Shown piece by piece: positions 36,562 to 49,022 of a stretch of 64,000 nucleotides of DNA; the first letter of the stretch is position 1; every line of letters starts with the position of its first letter. This DNA comes from Isoetes taiwanensis (taxonomy: Eukaryota; Streptophyta; Lycopodiopsida; Isoetales; Isoetaceae), in the NCBI GenBank assembly GCA_021234155.1, contig JAJEKV010000131.1:376001-440000 (forward strand). Reading direction: 5' to 3'. Under the pieces are notes generated by a model that had not been told where the DNA came from, ran no database searches, and saw only the letters and a list, made by a program, of their open reading frames with translations. The translations under genes and the position numbers were made by a program.

Positions 36562-36830
36562 TCACTACAAGAGAATTGGCATTTATTGTCAGTTTTTTTT
36601 TCACTTTGTAGACTAGTGCAAATTCCAGAGAACTGACAAAAATGTGACCATATAAATGTCAAAAATTGATGATGATACATCATCAGTTTGTTGTCATTTT
36701 TTTTGGCAAGTTTTTGACACCTTTTTGGCACTCTTTTGGGCAATTCTTTGACACCTATATTGTCATATTTTAGACTATTTTTAAGCAATTTATTGTCATA
36801 TATAGCGTCATATTTTAGCGTCAAAAGCAG
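36562..36830 (+). mobile_element. Solo terminal region of a CACTA (En/Spm) transposon
   Basis: CACTACAAGAGAATTGGC at 36562 matches the conserved start of plant CACTA terminal inverted repeats. The next 260 bp contain many TGTCA/TGACA-type motifs in both orientations, as expected of subterminal transposase-binding repeats. I found no matching opposite end (TCTTGTAGTG) or transposase downstream, so this is a truncated end or a very diverged element. An imperfect 80-bp direct repeat follows (about 36835-36915 and 36990-37065). Confidence 0.6.
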
Positions 36831-37099
36831 TTCGGCTTCAGACACCAAACTCTCAGACTCGCTGGCATCAGATGACAGGGTCTTCTTTGTTTTTAGATGA
36901 GCTCGAACATCAGCCGATGGCGTAATAGGAGGGTACAAAAGGACGAAAATTTCTTGAATTTCACACTGTAATTTCTCTGCGATTCATTTTCAGATTCTAA
37001 ACTCTCAGACTTGCTGGCATCAGGTGATAATATCTTCTTGATTTTTGGGATGAGTTCAGGCACTCAATCTAGGTGATGGATTCTTCATAGGTGTGCACT

Positions 37100-37990
37100 G
37101 TTCATAGTTGTTTAATATTCTAGAGAAAAAGGGTTTCATCCCTAATGAATACACATATACAACTATGACCAATGGTTTGTGTAAAACAAGAAAAGTAGAA
37201 CTTGCTTGGAAGCTTTACCAAGATATGATTCCGAGAAATCGGCGCCAGTAATTTTTACATATAATATCCTTATAGGTGCACTTTGTAGTGAAGGTAAGGT
37301 TGATGAGGCAGAAGGGATATTCCAAAGGATGCTGTTGAAAGGCTACACACCTGATATTTTTACTTATAACTCCATGTTATCAGGTTTCTGCAAAGATATG
37401 AAAATGAACGAAGCTGTTGAAGTTTTCAAGAGGATTGGTGTTGCAAACTTGATGCTATCACATACAACATTCTTATAAATGATCTTTGCAAAACAGTAAA
37501 GATAGACAGGCACAAAATCTCCTTGAGGAAATGATACGAAAAGGTTGTTATCCCAACACCGTGACATACAATCCTTTATTAGCTAGTTTTTATCGAGAAA
37601 GCAGAATGATGGAGGTGTTGGAGCTTGGTAAATTCATCGATGAAAGGTCCTTTGTTACTGATACATTTACTTATAGTACGCTTGTTTTTGGATTATGTGG
37701 AGTAGGCAAACTTGATGTCGCAAGTGCATTCTTCCAGATGGTTGAAAGAGACCAGATATTATCACACATAATGGGCTTATAAATGGGTTAGGTGTGAAGA
37801 GAAGAATTGGTGATGCCTACAAAGTCTCTAAGAAGTAAAAAAAGGAAAGGATTTATTACTAACATTGCAACATATTGTATACTCATCGAGAGATTGCATA
37901 AGGCAGGTCAAACAGACGAGGCACAACAACTGTTTGATGAATTTACAAAGAAATGTAACATTTCCCATTCCCACAAAACACGCTCTTCAC
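37100..37990 (+). pseudogene. Pentatricopeptide-repeat (PPR) pseudogene
   Basis: Open segments in shifting frames contain a run of P-type PPR motifs of 35 residues, for example FTYNILIGALCSEGKVDEAE, FTYNSMLSGFCKDMKMNEA, VTYNPLLASFYRESRMME, FTYSTLVFGLCGVGKLD and ATYCILIERLHKAGQTDEA. PPR proteins bind organellar RNA site-specifically. About seven repeats are visible. No N-terminal targeting peptide or C-terminal E/DYW domain is found, and there are at least three frameshifts (about 37250, 37475 and 37780). This is a decayed fragment. Confidence 0.85.
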
Positions 37991-38730
37991 TTTTCTAGGA
38001 TATCTGCAATGGGGCTAGAACAGAATCATTGGAGAACTATAGAAACAAATTTTTTGGAGTTAAATTGTTGTATTTTCTTGGGCATGTCCTTCCTTGTTGC
38101 ATGGCACATATTGTCATGCTTCAAAAAATTATTTGTATGATTTTTTGTGCATTATTATGGTGGACCGTCATTGTGCACATAGAAGATAAGATGTTGTTGC
38201 TAGATTCTTGCACTGCGACTCACATGAAACCAACAAAGCGCCCGATAGATAGGCTTCTCATTCATCTCAGCAGATTTCTACAATGGTGGACAGTGGATAG
38301 CCGCACACATGCGAACTACCCACGAAAAATAAAGGGAAACTCCAATTATAACATTTGGACCCCAAAAACAAATACAATGCTAATAGATGAGTGGCTGATG
38401 TACCTGCCGAAAGCTTATCACCGGGATTAAAAAACCCCGCCCTTTCAGGTTTTCGAGGAAAAACCCTAGTGATAAGCCTTGACGGGGGCTTAGACAAACG
38501 TAAGGCATAGAATCGGCTCCCCAAAACCCGGCGCATGGAGAAGTCAAGCGGATGGCGCTCGCCAACCTGTACACGCACATCACCAACAACAAACGAAAAC
38601 ATACCAAAGAATAGCATCACCCATTGGGTGGAAAAAAAGCATCACCACCGGGTGGAAAAACATGATAAACGAACTTGTACAAAATATAGTAAACAAAAGA
38701 AGGGGGGGGGAGGGTGGGTTCAAAGAGAAT

Positions 38731-39290
38731 AAGGTATGCTTGAGAGAAGAGGAAGCGCCATGAAAACGCGTCGATGAAGAACTTCGCAATAAGTAGCAAA
38801 CGCCCAACCCGAGCGGCCCAAAAAAATCGCGATGCATGCATGCAACGCATGCAATGCATGCATGCTCGTCTTGAGCAAGAATGCCGATTCACTACGCCGA
38901 ATCGGCGACATTCTTACACTGCACCGCATGAAACCAACAAAGCGCCCGAATACCAAAGGACTTCCTTAACAAACTAGGATCGAGGGCGAAAAGGTCACGG
39001 GGATGAAGGCTAAAGGTCGAAAAGGACAGCAGGAAAGCAACGCCAAATTGGCCAAACCAGGCAGGAAGAAGCCCCCCCCTGCCTGGAAACAAATCAAAGA
39101 GAATAAGGTACTGCTGAGAGAAGAGGAAGCGCCGATGAAACGTCGATGAAGAACTCTGCAATAAGTAGCAAACGCCCAACCTGACGAACGGCCCAAAACG
39201 CATGCGATGCATGCATGCAACGCATGCAATGCATGCATGCTCGTCTTGAGCAAGAATGCCGATTCGCTACGCGAATCGACGACATCAGTG
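38731..39290. repeat. Two direct copies of a 185-bp GCATGC-rich unit
   Basis: The segments 38731-38912 and 39103-39290 align almost throughout. Both contain a cluster of GCATGC and ATGCAT palindromes followed by CTCGTCTTGAGCAAGAATGC. A shorter related piece, CATGAAACCAACAAAGCGCC, lies at about 38224 and 38928. Translated frames here are repeat artefacts. Confidence 0.8.
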
Positions 39291-39299
39291 GCATTTATA

Positions 39300-40203
39300 A
39301 TTTTGGGACTTGTATTGTGATCAGAGCACTCTATTCTTCTTCTATAGACTCATCTTTCTTTTCTTAGAGGTCTTATATTTTTCATCTTCTAGTTAGATAA
39401 TGAGCTCGAGATGATATGTTTTTTTCATTTTGTTGGTTTTTGTTTCCACTAACACTTCCCTTGGTCCATTGCCATTAACTTAGGGATGGAACCTTTGCAA
39501 CCTCAAACTCCACCGTTGTAGTTTCTCCACTGTGTTCTTCAATGCACTTGTATCTAGAAGGACTTGCTTTCCAGGGGTTCATTTTCGCCATGCGGCTGCC
39601 TTTATCTCTATGCATCACTAACAATACATTATCACTCCTTATCTTAAACATTAGTTTGTCAACATGTCACATATCTACCTATAACCAGCTATCATTTCTT
39701 TAACTCAAAATTACATTTGGAAATATTCATTTGAACCCTTTCTTTCACCGAGTCCTTTTGGTTGACACATACAATTTTGTCTAGATACATGCATGTGGGT
39801 ATTTTTTCTAATTTTTTGCTATATATTCGAACATTTTTTATTCTATTGATATTGGTTATTTATCTTGAAGTTTTGAATTCACTATTGTAGACTACGTAGA
39901 GATATATGTTCTATGTTTCTAAAGTGGGTTTCACATAGTTTGGAACTTTCCTGGTTAACAGGGTTGCAAATCTATTTACTTCCATGTATTCAAGGGTTCT
40001 TTGTAGCTAGCGTTGGGATGCTATTTTGAAATAGTTATTTTTGGACCACTTCTTTATCACCTTGAGGATTTATAGTTTGGGGATTTTGTGGCATGTCTGA
40101 ATGGTGAATTCATATGATTTCCAGCAGGTATTTTTGGCTCATATATTTTTGGGACCTTGTGCGAGGTCATTTTTTTATTGCATTTGCTTCATTGGCTTGC
40201 ATT
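39300..40203. other. AT-rich flank without a gene
   Basis: There are no long open frames, splice-consistent exons or repeats. It ends at the left LTR of the first Ty3 element; the last bases, GCATT, reappear one base after the right LTR. Confidence 0.5.
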
Positions 40204-40785
40204 TGTTTGGGGTCTGGGTTCGGGAACTCCTGGAAGACAGCCCTCTGTGAGGACCTGTGGATCTAACAGGAGAGTCCGGGGAACTATGTCACGCGGGATT
40301 TGCAAGAAGAGAAGAAGAAAACAGAACAAATGAGAGGAAAATGATAAGCTTCCTTGATATCAATGATGAACATACATGAGCTCTCGCAATAGAGAGAAAA
40401 ACTGAAAGGAGACAAGACTCAAAACTCATCTAAAAACTCATGTGCTAGCTCTACTCATATATATAGTACAATGGCCTTTGGCCCAATATAGACACTCTGA
40501 CTGATCTCGGTGCCGACTCCTGGAAGGAGGCCTGATTTGCAGGAATGTTGGCGGTGCCTCTTGAAGTGCCTAGAATCACGCTGACGCTGACGCGGGCGGT
40601 GACGGGCCGTCACTTGTCTGAGCGACGCCTCTTGTTGACGGACGCAGGCTTTGACTGCGTGGTCTGCTGTTTGGTCTTCTCACCGAGCCTTTGATGGCTG
40701 ACCCGTGGGTCCGAGGATCCTTGAGCTTGACCTCGGTCCATGTCAGAGATGAATAATAGTCCCGTACCAGAGGCACAGACTAACA
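40204..40785 (-). repeat. 3' LTR of the first Ty3 element
   Basis: This 582-bp LTR aligns with 49023-49599 along its length, with many 1-3 base indels. It contains a TATATATAG-type box around 40455-40465 (also in the other LTR) in the element orientation. Confidence 0.92.
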
Positions 40786-40797
40786 CTCCCCACCAAA
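40786..40797 (-). promoter_or_regulatory. Polypurine tract
   Basis: The element strand reads TTTGGTGGGGAG directly before the 3' LTR start TGTTAG. This is the expected plus-strand primer of LTR elements. Confidence 0.75.
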
Positions 40798-43060
40798 CGA
40801 CACTCGAGTGAAGAAAAGGAGGAAGGGTTTCGAGGGAAGCCATCTGGTTCGAAAGTGATCCCTCACAAGAGTGAGGACGGGCACCATTATGGTAATCGCT
40901 AATGAGATCCCGCGTGTTTGAAGAGCGCGTGAGGAGTGTTTTGGCCAAGGGCGGATCTCGCATCAATAAGAAAGCGAGAGCGCACCATGTCTTCAAAGGG
41001 CAAACATGGGCGCCCGAAGAAATGTACCGACATTCCATGAGGAGACAGTCCGGAGGCCAAAGGCACCGACACGGCATTCGGATTGCAAAGTGAAAAAATG
41101 GGACGCCGCCGATTTAAGGAGCTTAGCAAAATGCATTTGAGGGCAACACAAAACCTCGCTTTGAAGATGGATGAAGGATCGGTGAGGTGGTGGCATTCTC
41201 GCAAGAAGGTGTCAAGACCATGAAGCGCATCCGCCGGCCGCTTTTGCCAACCACGCCATTAGCAATGTAGATCCAATTCGTGGTGGTATCCAGAGTGGCA
41301 CCTTCTTCCCAATGTGAGCGGGCGAACAAAACGTGGATCCCACCGAGATCCGGCCGAGATCTGAGGTGGAGTCCATCCCATGACCATCCATGACCTTGGT
41401 CCAAAAAAAGGGCGGCCAATCGAAGTCGTGAACCCGGGCGTGGAGGTACGCCCAGGGAAGCATAGGGAGAAGGAACCATGCCCGTGGGCGTGGGTTGCCG
41501 AGCCGGTCTCCCCGAATTGATCGACAAGATCCGGATCAAGAGCTTGACACCAACGATCCCAAAGAGAAGCAAAGAGTTGAGAGTTGACAGAGGGCTATCC
41601 CATCCCGTGGGGACCGCCTCTTGCTATCCAACGAGCTCGTAATTGATTGTATCCCATGAGGTGCTGCATATAAATTTGTGCATAGGGAAGATCCTGATGT
41701 CCTAGATACTTCCTTATCTCGCTATAAATGGGCGAGAGAGATAAATGATTGGCAAGCTTAGGCATGTACTCCTCGATGAAGAGTTTGGGTCCGGAAAGGT
41801 GATCCGCAAGATATGGATTGTTATCCTGAAGCACCCATTGCACGCTGGGGTCACCCCAAAGAGCCGGCGTGGCCCATTTCCGGCGTTCCCGTATCACCCG
41901 TGATAGAAATCATGATATTGGCGGCGATGAACTGCGTCAAACCGGTCGGGATTTGGAGCCGGAAGTTCCATTTGAGAGAATTCAGAAAGCTTGTGTCGCT
42001 TCAAAGAACTTTTTATTTGGGCCAACAAGGGCTTCACCGGAAAGTGGGCGCCAAGAAGGATACGATGCAAAAAGAGCCGGATCCTTGGGAGCAAAGAGCT
42101 TGAAGTGTAGAAAATCTTGGGGCAGCCATGGTAACGATTTGCGTAAACGAAGAGTGATTCAAAGGCGAGGACTAAAGTCGAAAGCACCTGAGGACAAAGG
42201 CGCAGTAAGAACGAAAAAGGTTTTTTTTAGGCCGCATAACCGAGGCTAAGAGGTATGAAGAGGGCTTAAACCGAGCCGCTTGATGGTGCCAGTGTCAAAA
42301 GATGCCAAGAAGTGTATTGAGAGGCAAAAATTTGGCTAAGTCCCAAAAAACGAAGGGAGAAGCAATGAACGGTGAGGATGAGACGGAAAGAAGGATCGAT
42401 GTGACAGGGGCAAAGGACACACATTAATGTTCGACGGGCGCGAAAAAGAAGGAATTGCATTCAATGCGGGCAACTCGGTGGGATATCATTAAAAGGAATG
42501 TGTCGAAGGTACCATGGCTAGATATGCTACGGAGAAAAGATTCTCATTTTAGAAACAAATTTTGCATTGCAAAACACGCTGGCATTTGTGTGATTGGTCC
42601 ACGCCGATAAGAAGTTCCTCGGCCTATATAAGACGAACCGAGTAACGGCGGCATCCGATGGCGCCAAAGATGGCCGCCAGCCGGTTTGAACGAGGACCGC
42701 ACTATGCCCACGAACCGCCGTGAATGGATTACCCGCAAGATGAATTGTCCCGACCTTCTGGCGCTGCCACAACCGCGGGCATTCGAATGGATCGGCCGGT
42801 GTGCCGGATGGCTGAACATCCCGACCGAAAACCAACGGGATGGAGGTGGTTCTGCACCTTCGCTGATCCCCGAAAGCGAACCTCTACCATCTCCTCCTCA
42901 AGATCACCTCTGCCCAACCCGGAGTAGAGGGTTTTTCCTCTTAGGACTTAGTAGATAGGGCTCGAGTCCGCTTTTTGTAGATAGGGCAGTGGCCATAGCG
43001 AAATAGCCGGGTCAGCTCCCACATTTTGTAAAAAAATCTCCACTATAATAGAATATGCCG
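40798..43060 (-). other. Extra region between integrase and 3' LTR
   Basis: This 2.2-kb minus-strand stretch is too long for a plain 3'UTR and has protein-like fragments in several frames. Examples are 41897-41595 (LWGDPSVQWVLQDN, then FIEEYMPKLANHLSLSPIYS), 42187-41894 (LPAPNPDRFDAVHRRQYHDF) and 41572-41123. No envelope, second RNase H or histone motif is recognised. Extra 3' ORFs are known in Athila and Tat lineages, but the family here is unidentified. Confidence 0.45.
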
Positions 43061-43065
43061 CCTTT

Positions 43066-44160
43066 CTAGTCACTTTCTGTGGTGTTTGCTTCTTGAACTG
43101 TATCTGTTTGTTGATTTTCGCTTTCTGTGTGATGAAATGCTTTGAGACGAAAACCATTAACCAATGTAGGTAATGGAGTGCCATCTAACTCTGCCAGTTG
43201 GAAAACGCTTGGTCTAACCACTTGAACAATTTGATAAGGGCCAAGCCAACGAAACTTGAGTTTACCCGGAAAATTTTTGTACCTGGAATCATAAAGAAGA
43301 ACCAAATCGCCTTCTTTGAATGTTTTTGTCTTCAGACGTTTGTCATGTAAAGATTTTTGCAACTGTTGTCCATGAAGAACACGAATATAAGCATCCCTTC
43401 GAAGTTCATCCAACTGTTCTAATTGATAGACCCTTTCTTTGAGTGCAGCAGATTATGAGCAAGAGCCGCTGAAAACGGAGTGTTGGAAGGATGTATTCAA
43501 ACGGCATGAGAGCTTCCCGACCATAAACCAATTTAAAAGGAGTGTGACCGTAGCAATCTTGAAACAAGTATTGTAGGCCCAAAGAACAAAATAGGAAGTT
43601 TTGTCCGCCAATGCATATGGGAAGCGTCACAAATTTTCTTGAGAATGGTGACCGAGTTTTGTTGGTGCTTTCGCCAAACCATTACCTTGAGGATAGTAAG
43701 GTGTGCTCTTGTGATGATGTATCGAGATAATCCGTCAGCTCCTTGATAGTATGGTTGATGAAATGGACACCACGGTCCACCGACCAGCCCGCGGGGCAGC
43801 CGAATCGCGTGATAATTTGTTGATAGAGGACCCTAGCCGTGTTTGCCGCAGTGTTGTCCGGAAGTGCACAAGCTTCTGCCCATTTGGTGGCGTAGTCGCG
43901 AGAACCGAATGTATCGGCACACGGGTGTGCCGCCAGAGGATCTATAGGTCCCACAAAAGTCCATTCCCCATTTGCCGAAGGGAAGCGGCGTGGCGACGGG
44001 CGCCAAGGGAAGAGCGCCATGGGCCGTGGGGCATCCCCACCACCGGCAAGCGCCACACGCATGGGCGCGGGTGTGAGCATCTTTGAAGAGCGTGGGCCAA
44101 TAATACCCAGCCTAGAAGGATTTTGCGTGCCGTGGGTGTCACCATGAAAATGACCACCAC
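43066..44160 (-). pseudogene. Integrase of the first Ty3 element
   Basis: Frameshifted segments encode the catalytic core (WSVDRGVHFINHTIKELTDY), the stretch YGHTPFKLVYGREALMPFEY, and the C-terminal domain with GDLVLLYDSRYKNFPGKLKF then RWLGPYQIVQVV, which is typical of plant Ty3 integrases. No chromodomain is visible after it; the frame ends at 43066. Confidence 0.85.
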
Positions 44161-44453
44161 CTAGCCCTTTGATGAGCTTCTCGACAATATCCGAACTTCA
44201 TGAGGTAGAACACAGCCAATGATGTCGCCCTTACCTTTTTGTAGAGATGTCCCGCGCAACCATGGTGTAGTCACGGACCTCCTGAGGAATTGATGGCGAC
44301 GGGATTGCCGCTTGGCGTGAGAGAGCGCCTCGCCTTCCGTGGAAGAGCACCCGTGAGGAGGTAATCGCTGAAAATCATAGAACCAATGTGGTGTTGCCGT
44401 TACTAAAAAAGCCGAAAGCATCGTGAAAGGCGCCCGAGACTCCAGTTGAGGGA

Positions 44454-45600
44454 TCATCCGTGGTGGATGCGTGAAAGATAATCCGATTCACATGAGATTT
44501 GCCGCCTTATGAACGATTTCAAAAGGAGCAAATTCTTGAGAAGAAGGACCCAACGAGCAATGCGCCCGTGGGCGGACTTGTTGATCAAATAGAGGAGTGC
44601 TTGGTGGTCCACAAAGAACTTGATTTGACTGCCCAAAAGGTAATGACGGAAGCGCTGGACACGTAAAATGAGACCCAAAGCTTCACGCCCGCGGCGAATA
44701 GTTGCGCCGCCAGAATTGAGTTTTCTACCGGGCGAAGCGATTTGGTTTGTCACAGCGCGATCATATTCTTGAGAAAGAACAGCTCAATAGCAAACGCCGG
44801 TGACATCTACATGAACATGAAAGGGCTTGTCCCATTGAGGAGGAACAAGAACCGGTGCCGAGTAAGCAAAAGCTTCACCGTTGAAAGCAAAGATCCGCTG
44901 AATTCCAAGCCCGTGTGGATTCGCCACCCGTGAGTTTATGAATGGGATCTGCAATGGTCGCTAGTCCGTGTATGAAGGTGGAGTAATAATTGACCTTACC
45001 CAGAAAGAGCGTGTCTCCTTGATATTGGCTGGTGCTTGAGCCTTGAGCACACAACCGATTTTGGCGTGATCTCGTGGTGATACCGCTTTGCCGACAACAT
45101 GGCCTAACAAGAACACCGTGAGGTGACGAAAAGGTGCATTTCTCGTGATTGAGACTCAATGCCTGACTCATCACATTTCTGGAAGACGAAGTTCCAATTT
45201 ATCCAAATGGTCAGCCATGGAACTCAGAGGCGAGAAAGTCATCTTGAAAAATTTGCAAGAAGGGATTTTCCTTCATGAAATCATGAAAAACGAGAGCATG
45301 ATGCGCTGAAACGCTGATGGAGAGTTTGATAATCCAAAAGGAACCACCTTGTAGGCAAAAGTGCCCCATGGGGTGGTGAAAGTAGTCTTGAGTTGATCAG
45401 ATTCTTTGATTGAGATCCGATTGTAGCCGAAAACCATCCATGAAGGAGTACATCTCATGTCCAGCCACCTCTTCCGTAACCTCGTCCGTGAAGGGAAGTG
45501 GAAAATGATCACGCCCGTGGCCCTGATTGAGTTTCCGATAGTCCACACGCACGCCGATCTTACCATTGTGTTTAAGGGCAATGACGATGGGGCTCACCCA
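44454..45600 (-). pseudogene. Reverse transcriptase and RNase H of the first Ty3 element
   Basis: RT fragments include SPIVIALKHNGKIGVRVDYR with KLNQ (45597-45397) and FTTPWGTFAYKVVPFGLSN with SPSAFQRIM (about 45390-45280). RNase H includes ALGLILRVQRFRHYLLGSQ, then FVDHQALLYLINK (44753-44454). The catalytic YxDD box is not readable because of indels around 45250. The polyprotein cannot be produced from this copy. Confidence 0.8.
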
Positions 45601-46249
45601 TTCGAATGTTTGACCTCATAGATCAAACCCGCAGCAAAGGAGTTTGTCAATTTCCCCTTGACGCCGATCACGGTAATTAGGGTTGAGCCGGTATCGCCGC
45701 TGCTACACCGGTCGTGGCATCGATTTGGTAGGAATGGTGAGTTCCCCAAGCTTTTGTTGATTCCCCAAGATCTCTCAGAACTCCGTGCGAAAAAATGTGT
45801 TTGAATTTTGTGAACAACTTGACTTGACGCCCCGTTACGATAAGGAGCCGGAAGATTTGCAGCAATGCGACAAAGTTGATTGTTGCCCACGCCCACAATC
45901 TCGACTTCCTCGAGTCTGAATATGGGGTATTACTTCAAAGATCCCGACAATGTGTGCAGGAGGTTGAGCATAACCGGATCGTGGCACTTTGCGTGGTGAA
46001 AAGAGGGGTTGCTCCGGCCATCCAGCCAGAGGTTGCTTCATGACAAAAGTGTACATCAACAGAGTTGCGGGAGGTTCAAAGATTCGAAAAGTGATCAACA
46101 CGCTGGATTCGATTGCAAGGAGCCGTAAGGGTCAAGCAAAGCAGCCACACCTGGTCCCGATCAAGAGTCATTTCTCCCCAAGGATCAAAGATATTCGGTA
46201 GGATGACAGAGGCGCACTTCGCAGTGGAGCCTCGAACTTGATAAATATT

Positions 46250-48950
46250 CTCAGCTTCTTCCGAACTGCGGTTCCGAGAGAGAGGGTTCCGCATTGTCAC
46301 GTAAATGATCCCCGCCTGCTTGCAAGTCCATGGTGGCATTGAGATGACCATCGCTGATGACTAACCGTCCGCGGCCCAAAGAATGGATACGCTTTGCCCG
46401 GGCGGAGAAAAGGTCCGCCACCAACATTTCATAGTCACCCGGATCTTCGCCAGCCTTTCCAAACTCCAAATTCCATGGGGAAGCCGAGATCACCGATGTT
46501 GATGTGAAGAAGAGGTGTGACGCCTTTGAGGTCGCTGATATGGCCATTAGCCAACTTGATGTCATATGGGGCAACGAAAGAGTTGTGTGATGCCCATTTG
46601 TTTGCGGAGTTTATCCGCGATAAGATTGATCAAGCGCTTACCTCCATCTATTTGAACATGGTTGACTTGCTGATTACCCACCATGGCATGGACCGTGGGT
46701 GTAGAGGTAGCCACAGCCCCAACTAAAACAGGGCTTGGGAGTGGTAACTAGTCCTTGAGAGCGTGACGAAGTTTCAAAATGGTTGCCAAGCTTAAAGGAA
46801 TTTTGATCTTGGCTAGCTCCTCTTGGAGTTCTAGAGGCACATGAGAAAAAGGATCTGGGTTCCACCGGGTGCCGGAGTGCGTGGTAGTGAAGCAAAGAAC
46901 TTCTTTGAGTAAGTCAACCTCGGCAGCAATATTGGGATACGCCCGAGAGCGTGGAGGTTGAGATGTGGAAGGGGTATCTTGTCTTTGTTGAGCTCGTGGT
47001 GGTGGCATGAACATTTGCCAATGTGCGCCTTCAAAAGCAGCCTTGCATGAGGTTCAAAATGCTTTGGCGAACTTTTGGCATGACATGTGGCATGAGCTTC
47101 TCCAAGTCGTGCAAAGTGAACCTTTTTTCGCCCCTCATGAGGAATGGTGTCAACCGCAGGCGTGCTGCGTGCCATTCGAATAATGGTCAAGGGACGGATG
47201 CCTTGGTCCGGCGGAAACTAAACCAACCCAATTTGATGGCCGGACCGAGGATTAAGTGCCCGAAAAATTTCCTCTTGTGCTTGTTGATCCAAATTGAGGT
47301 TGATTTGTTTGGAGCTGGTTGATAGCGCGATTGCCGAGGCGCCTTTGGTGGCTTCTAAGAACTGGTCTCGCCTTGTTTGCCATTAGCAATCCGTGAGTTG
47401 GTAAGCCGTGAGGCGGACCGATGTGGTCTGATTTGTGCCGAAGTCGCACTCAACTTGTGGAAGTTGAGGACACGCCGCGGTGGTATGACCCCATTCTGAC
47501 AAAGGATAACACCGAAGCTTTAGAAGGATCAAAGGAGGACGGGGTTGGATCCCCGCTGTTGCCCCGCTCGCCGATAGAGTTGAGTGGGTTGCACCCGGCG
47601 GCGGGCCGATATAGTGCGATTGTTGCCGAGGTGTGGTTTGCACTTGATAAACCATTTTGTTGCGAACGGTGTGGGGATGAGTGCGAGTGCACTCTTCCGC
47701 GGGCATGATTGCACATGTTGCATCGCTTGCAATGAGGCGGGCCATTGGTGGAGTTGCACTCATTTGCCAAATGGCCTTGGTATTTGCAAATATGGCACCG
47801 ATTTGATCAAGCTACTGTGGATTAGCGTGTTGAGGCCGAATGTACCGCTTGTGGAACCATGACAGTGGAATGAACGGAGCTCTTGAAGAGCCACACCTCG
47901 AGGAAACATTGACCGAAAGATTGACAGCAATCGATAGCCTGCCCAAAGTCTTGGGACGCAGTATTCACCATGAGTCGAATGGTCGAGGAAGTCCTTGGAG
48001 AAACCGCACCAAAACTGGCTCGCGGTGGGGTACTCCTTGAGCTTACTTAGCGTAATGTGAAGTCGATCCGCAAAATCCCTCGCACTGCGGGCTCTTGTTG
48101 AAGTTCATTGAGTTGCTTGAGATGAAGTTGATCATCATCCGTGGGTCCCATAATGAGACGTAAAAGCGCTCATTTCACCATCAGCTTTTGTTTCCAATGG
48201 CTTTGTTGGACATGAGCCATTGATGAGGAGAGCCACGCAGGTGGTGGAAAAGATGTGGAATTTCAGTTGAGGTTGCGCGATGACCATTTAGGACAGCTAG
48301 AGCCTCAAATTCTTCCATGGGCCCGAGCACTTTGGTCTAACGGTTTGCCTTCGTGGTTGCCAAAGGTGGGATAAGCCGGCCGAGTCCGAAAGGTAGATGT
48401 GAAAGTGCCGGGCTGGACAGAACAGATAGTGAGGATATTGAGGTTGAGTTGGATGTGGCATGGTGCCCGGCGGACCCCGGATGAAGGGGTGATCGCGGTT
48501 GAGAAACCGGGCGTAGCCGAGCATTGGTTTTGAGATCCGTAAGGTTGTAAACAGAAGGGCAAAGGGGAAACGAGGGGAAAGGATATTCCCGGTAGGCGAA
48601 AGGAGACGCGGTGGATATCCGTGCCCACCCGGGAGATGATGGTTGTGAAGGAAGAGGCGATGGCCCAAGAATGATGGATGTAGGCATGTTCAGGGGTATG
48701 AAAGTACGGTTGAGAAGGTTGAGCCCCGATAAGGCTCCCCGATAGTGATGAGGGGACCGAGGTTGTGAGCAATGTTTGCACGCTTTGGGGCGGGAACCGG
48801 GACGAGACAGACACGCAGGGGTGGGTGGCGCCGACCGAGCCCTAGACCAAGATGGCCTCCTCTATGTCATAAGCAGATCCATACATGTCGCGTCAGCTTC
48901 CGACGCCGATGGCGCCCAAGCCAGAGGCCGCTTCGAGAAAGGAGTTCTTC
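46250..48950 (-). pseudogene. Gag and protease region of the first Ty3 element
   Basis: Many broken minus-strand frames occur in the expected gag position next to the 5' LTR. A canonical CCHC zinc knuckle, CHICKYQGHLANEC, lies at 47797-47756, followed by a second Cys-rich stretch (HCKRCNMC). The region 46250-46750 would hold the protease, but no clear DSG motif is readable. Confidence 0.7.
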
Positions 48951-49022
48951 CGGGCGTGAAATTACTTTACGCATATGGCGACGTAAGAAAGTAGGATGGA
49001 ATCTGCAGACCGCGGGCGCCGC

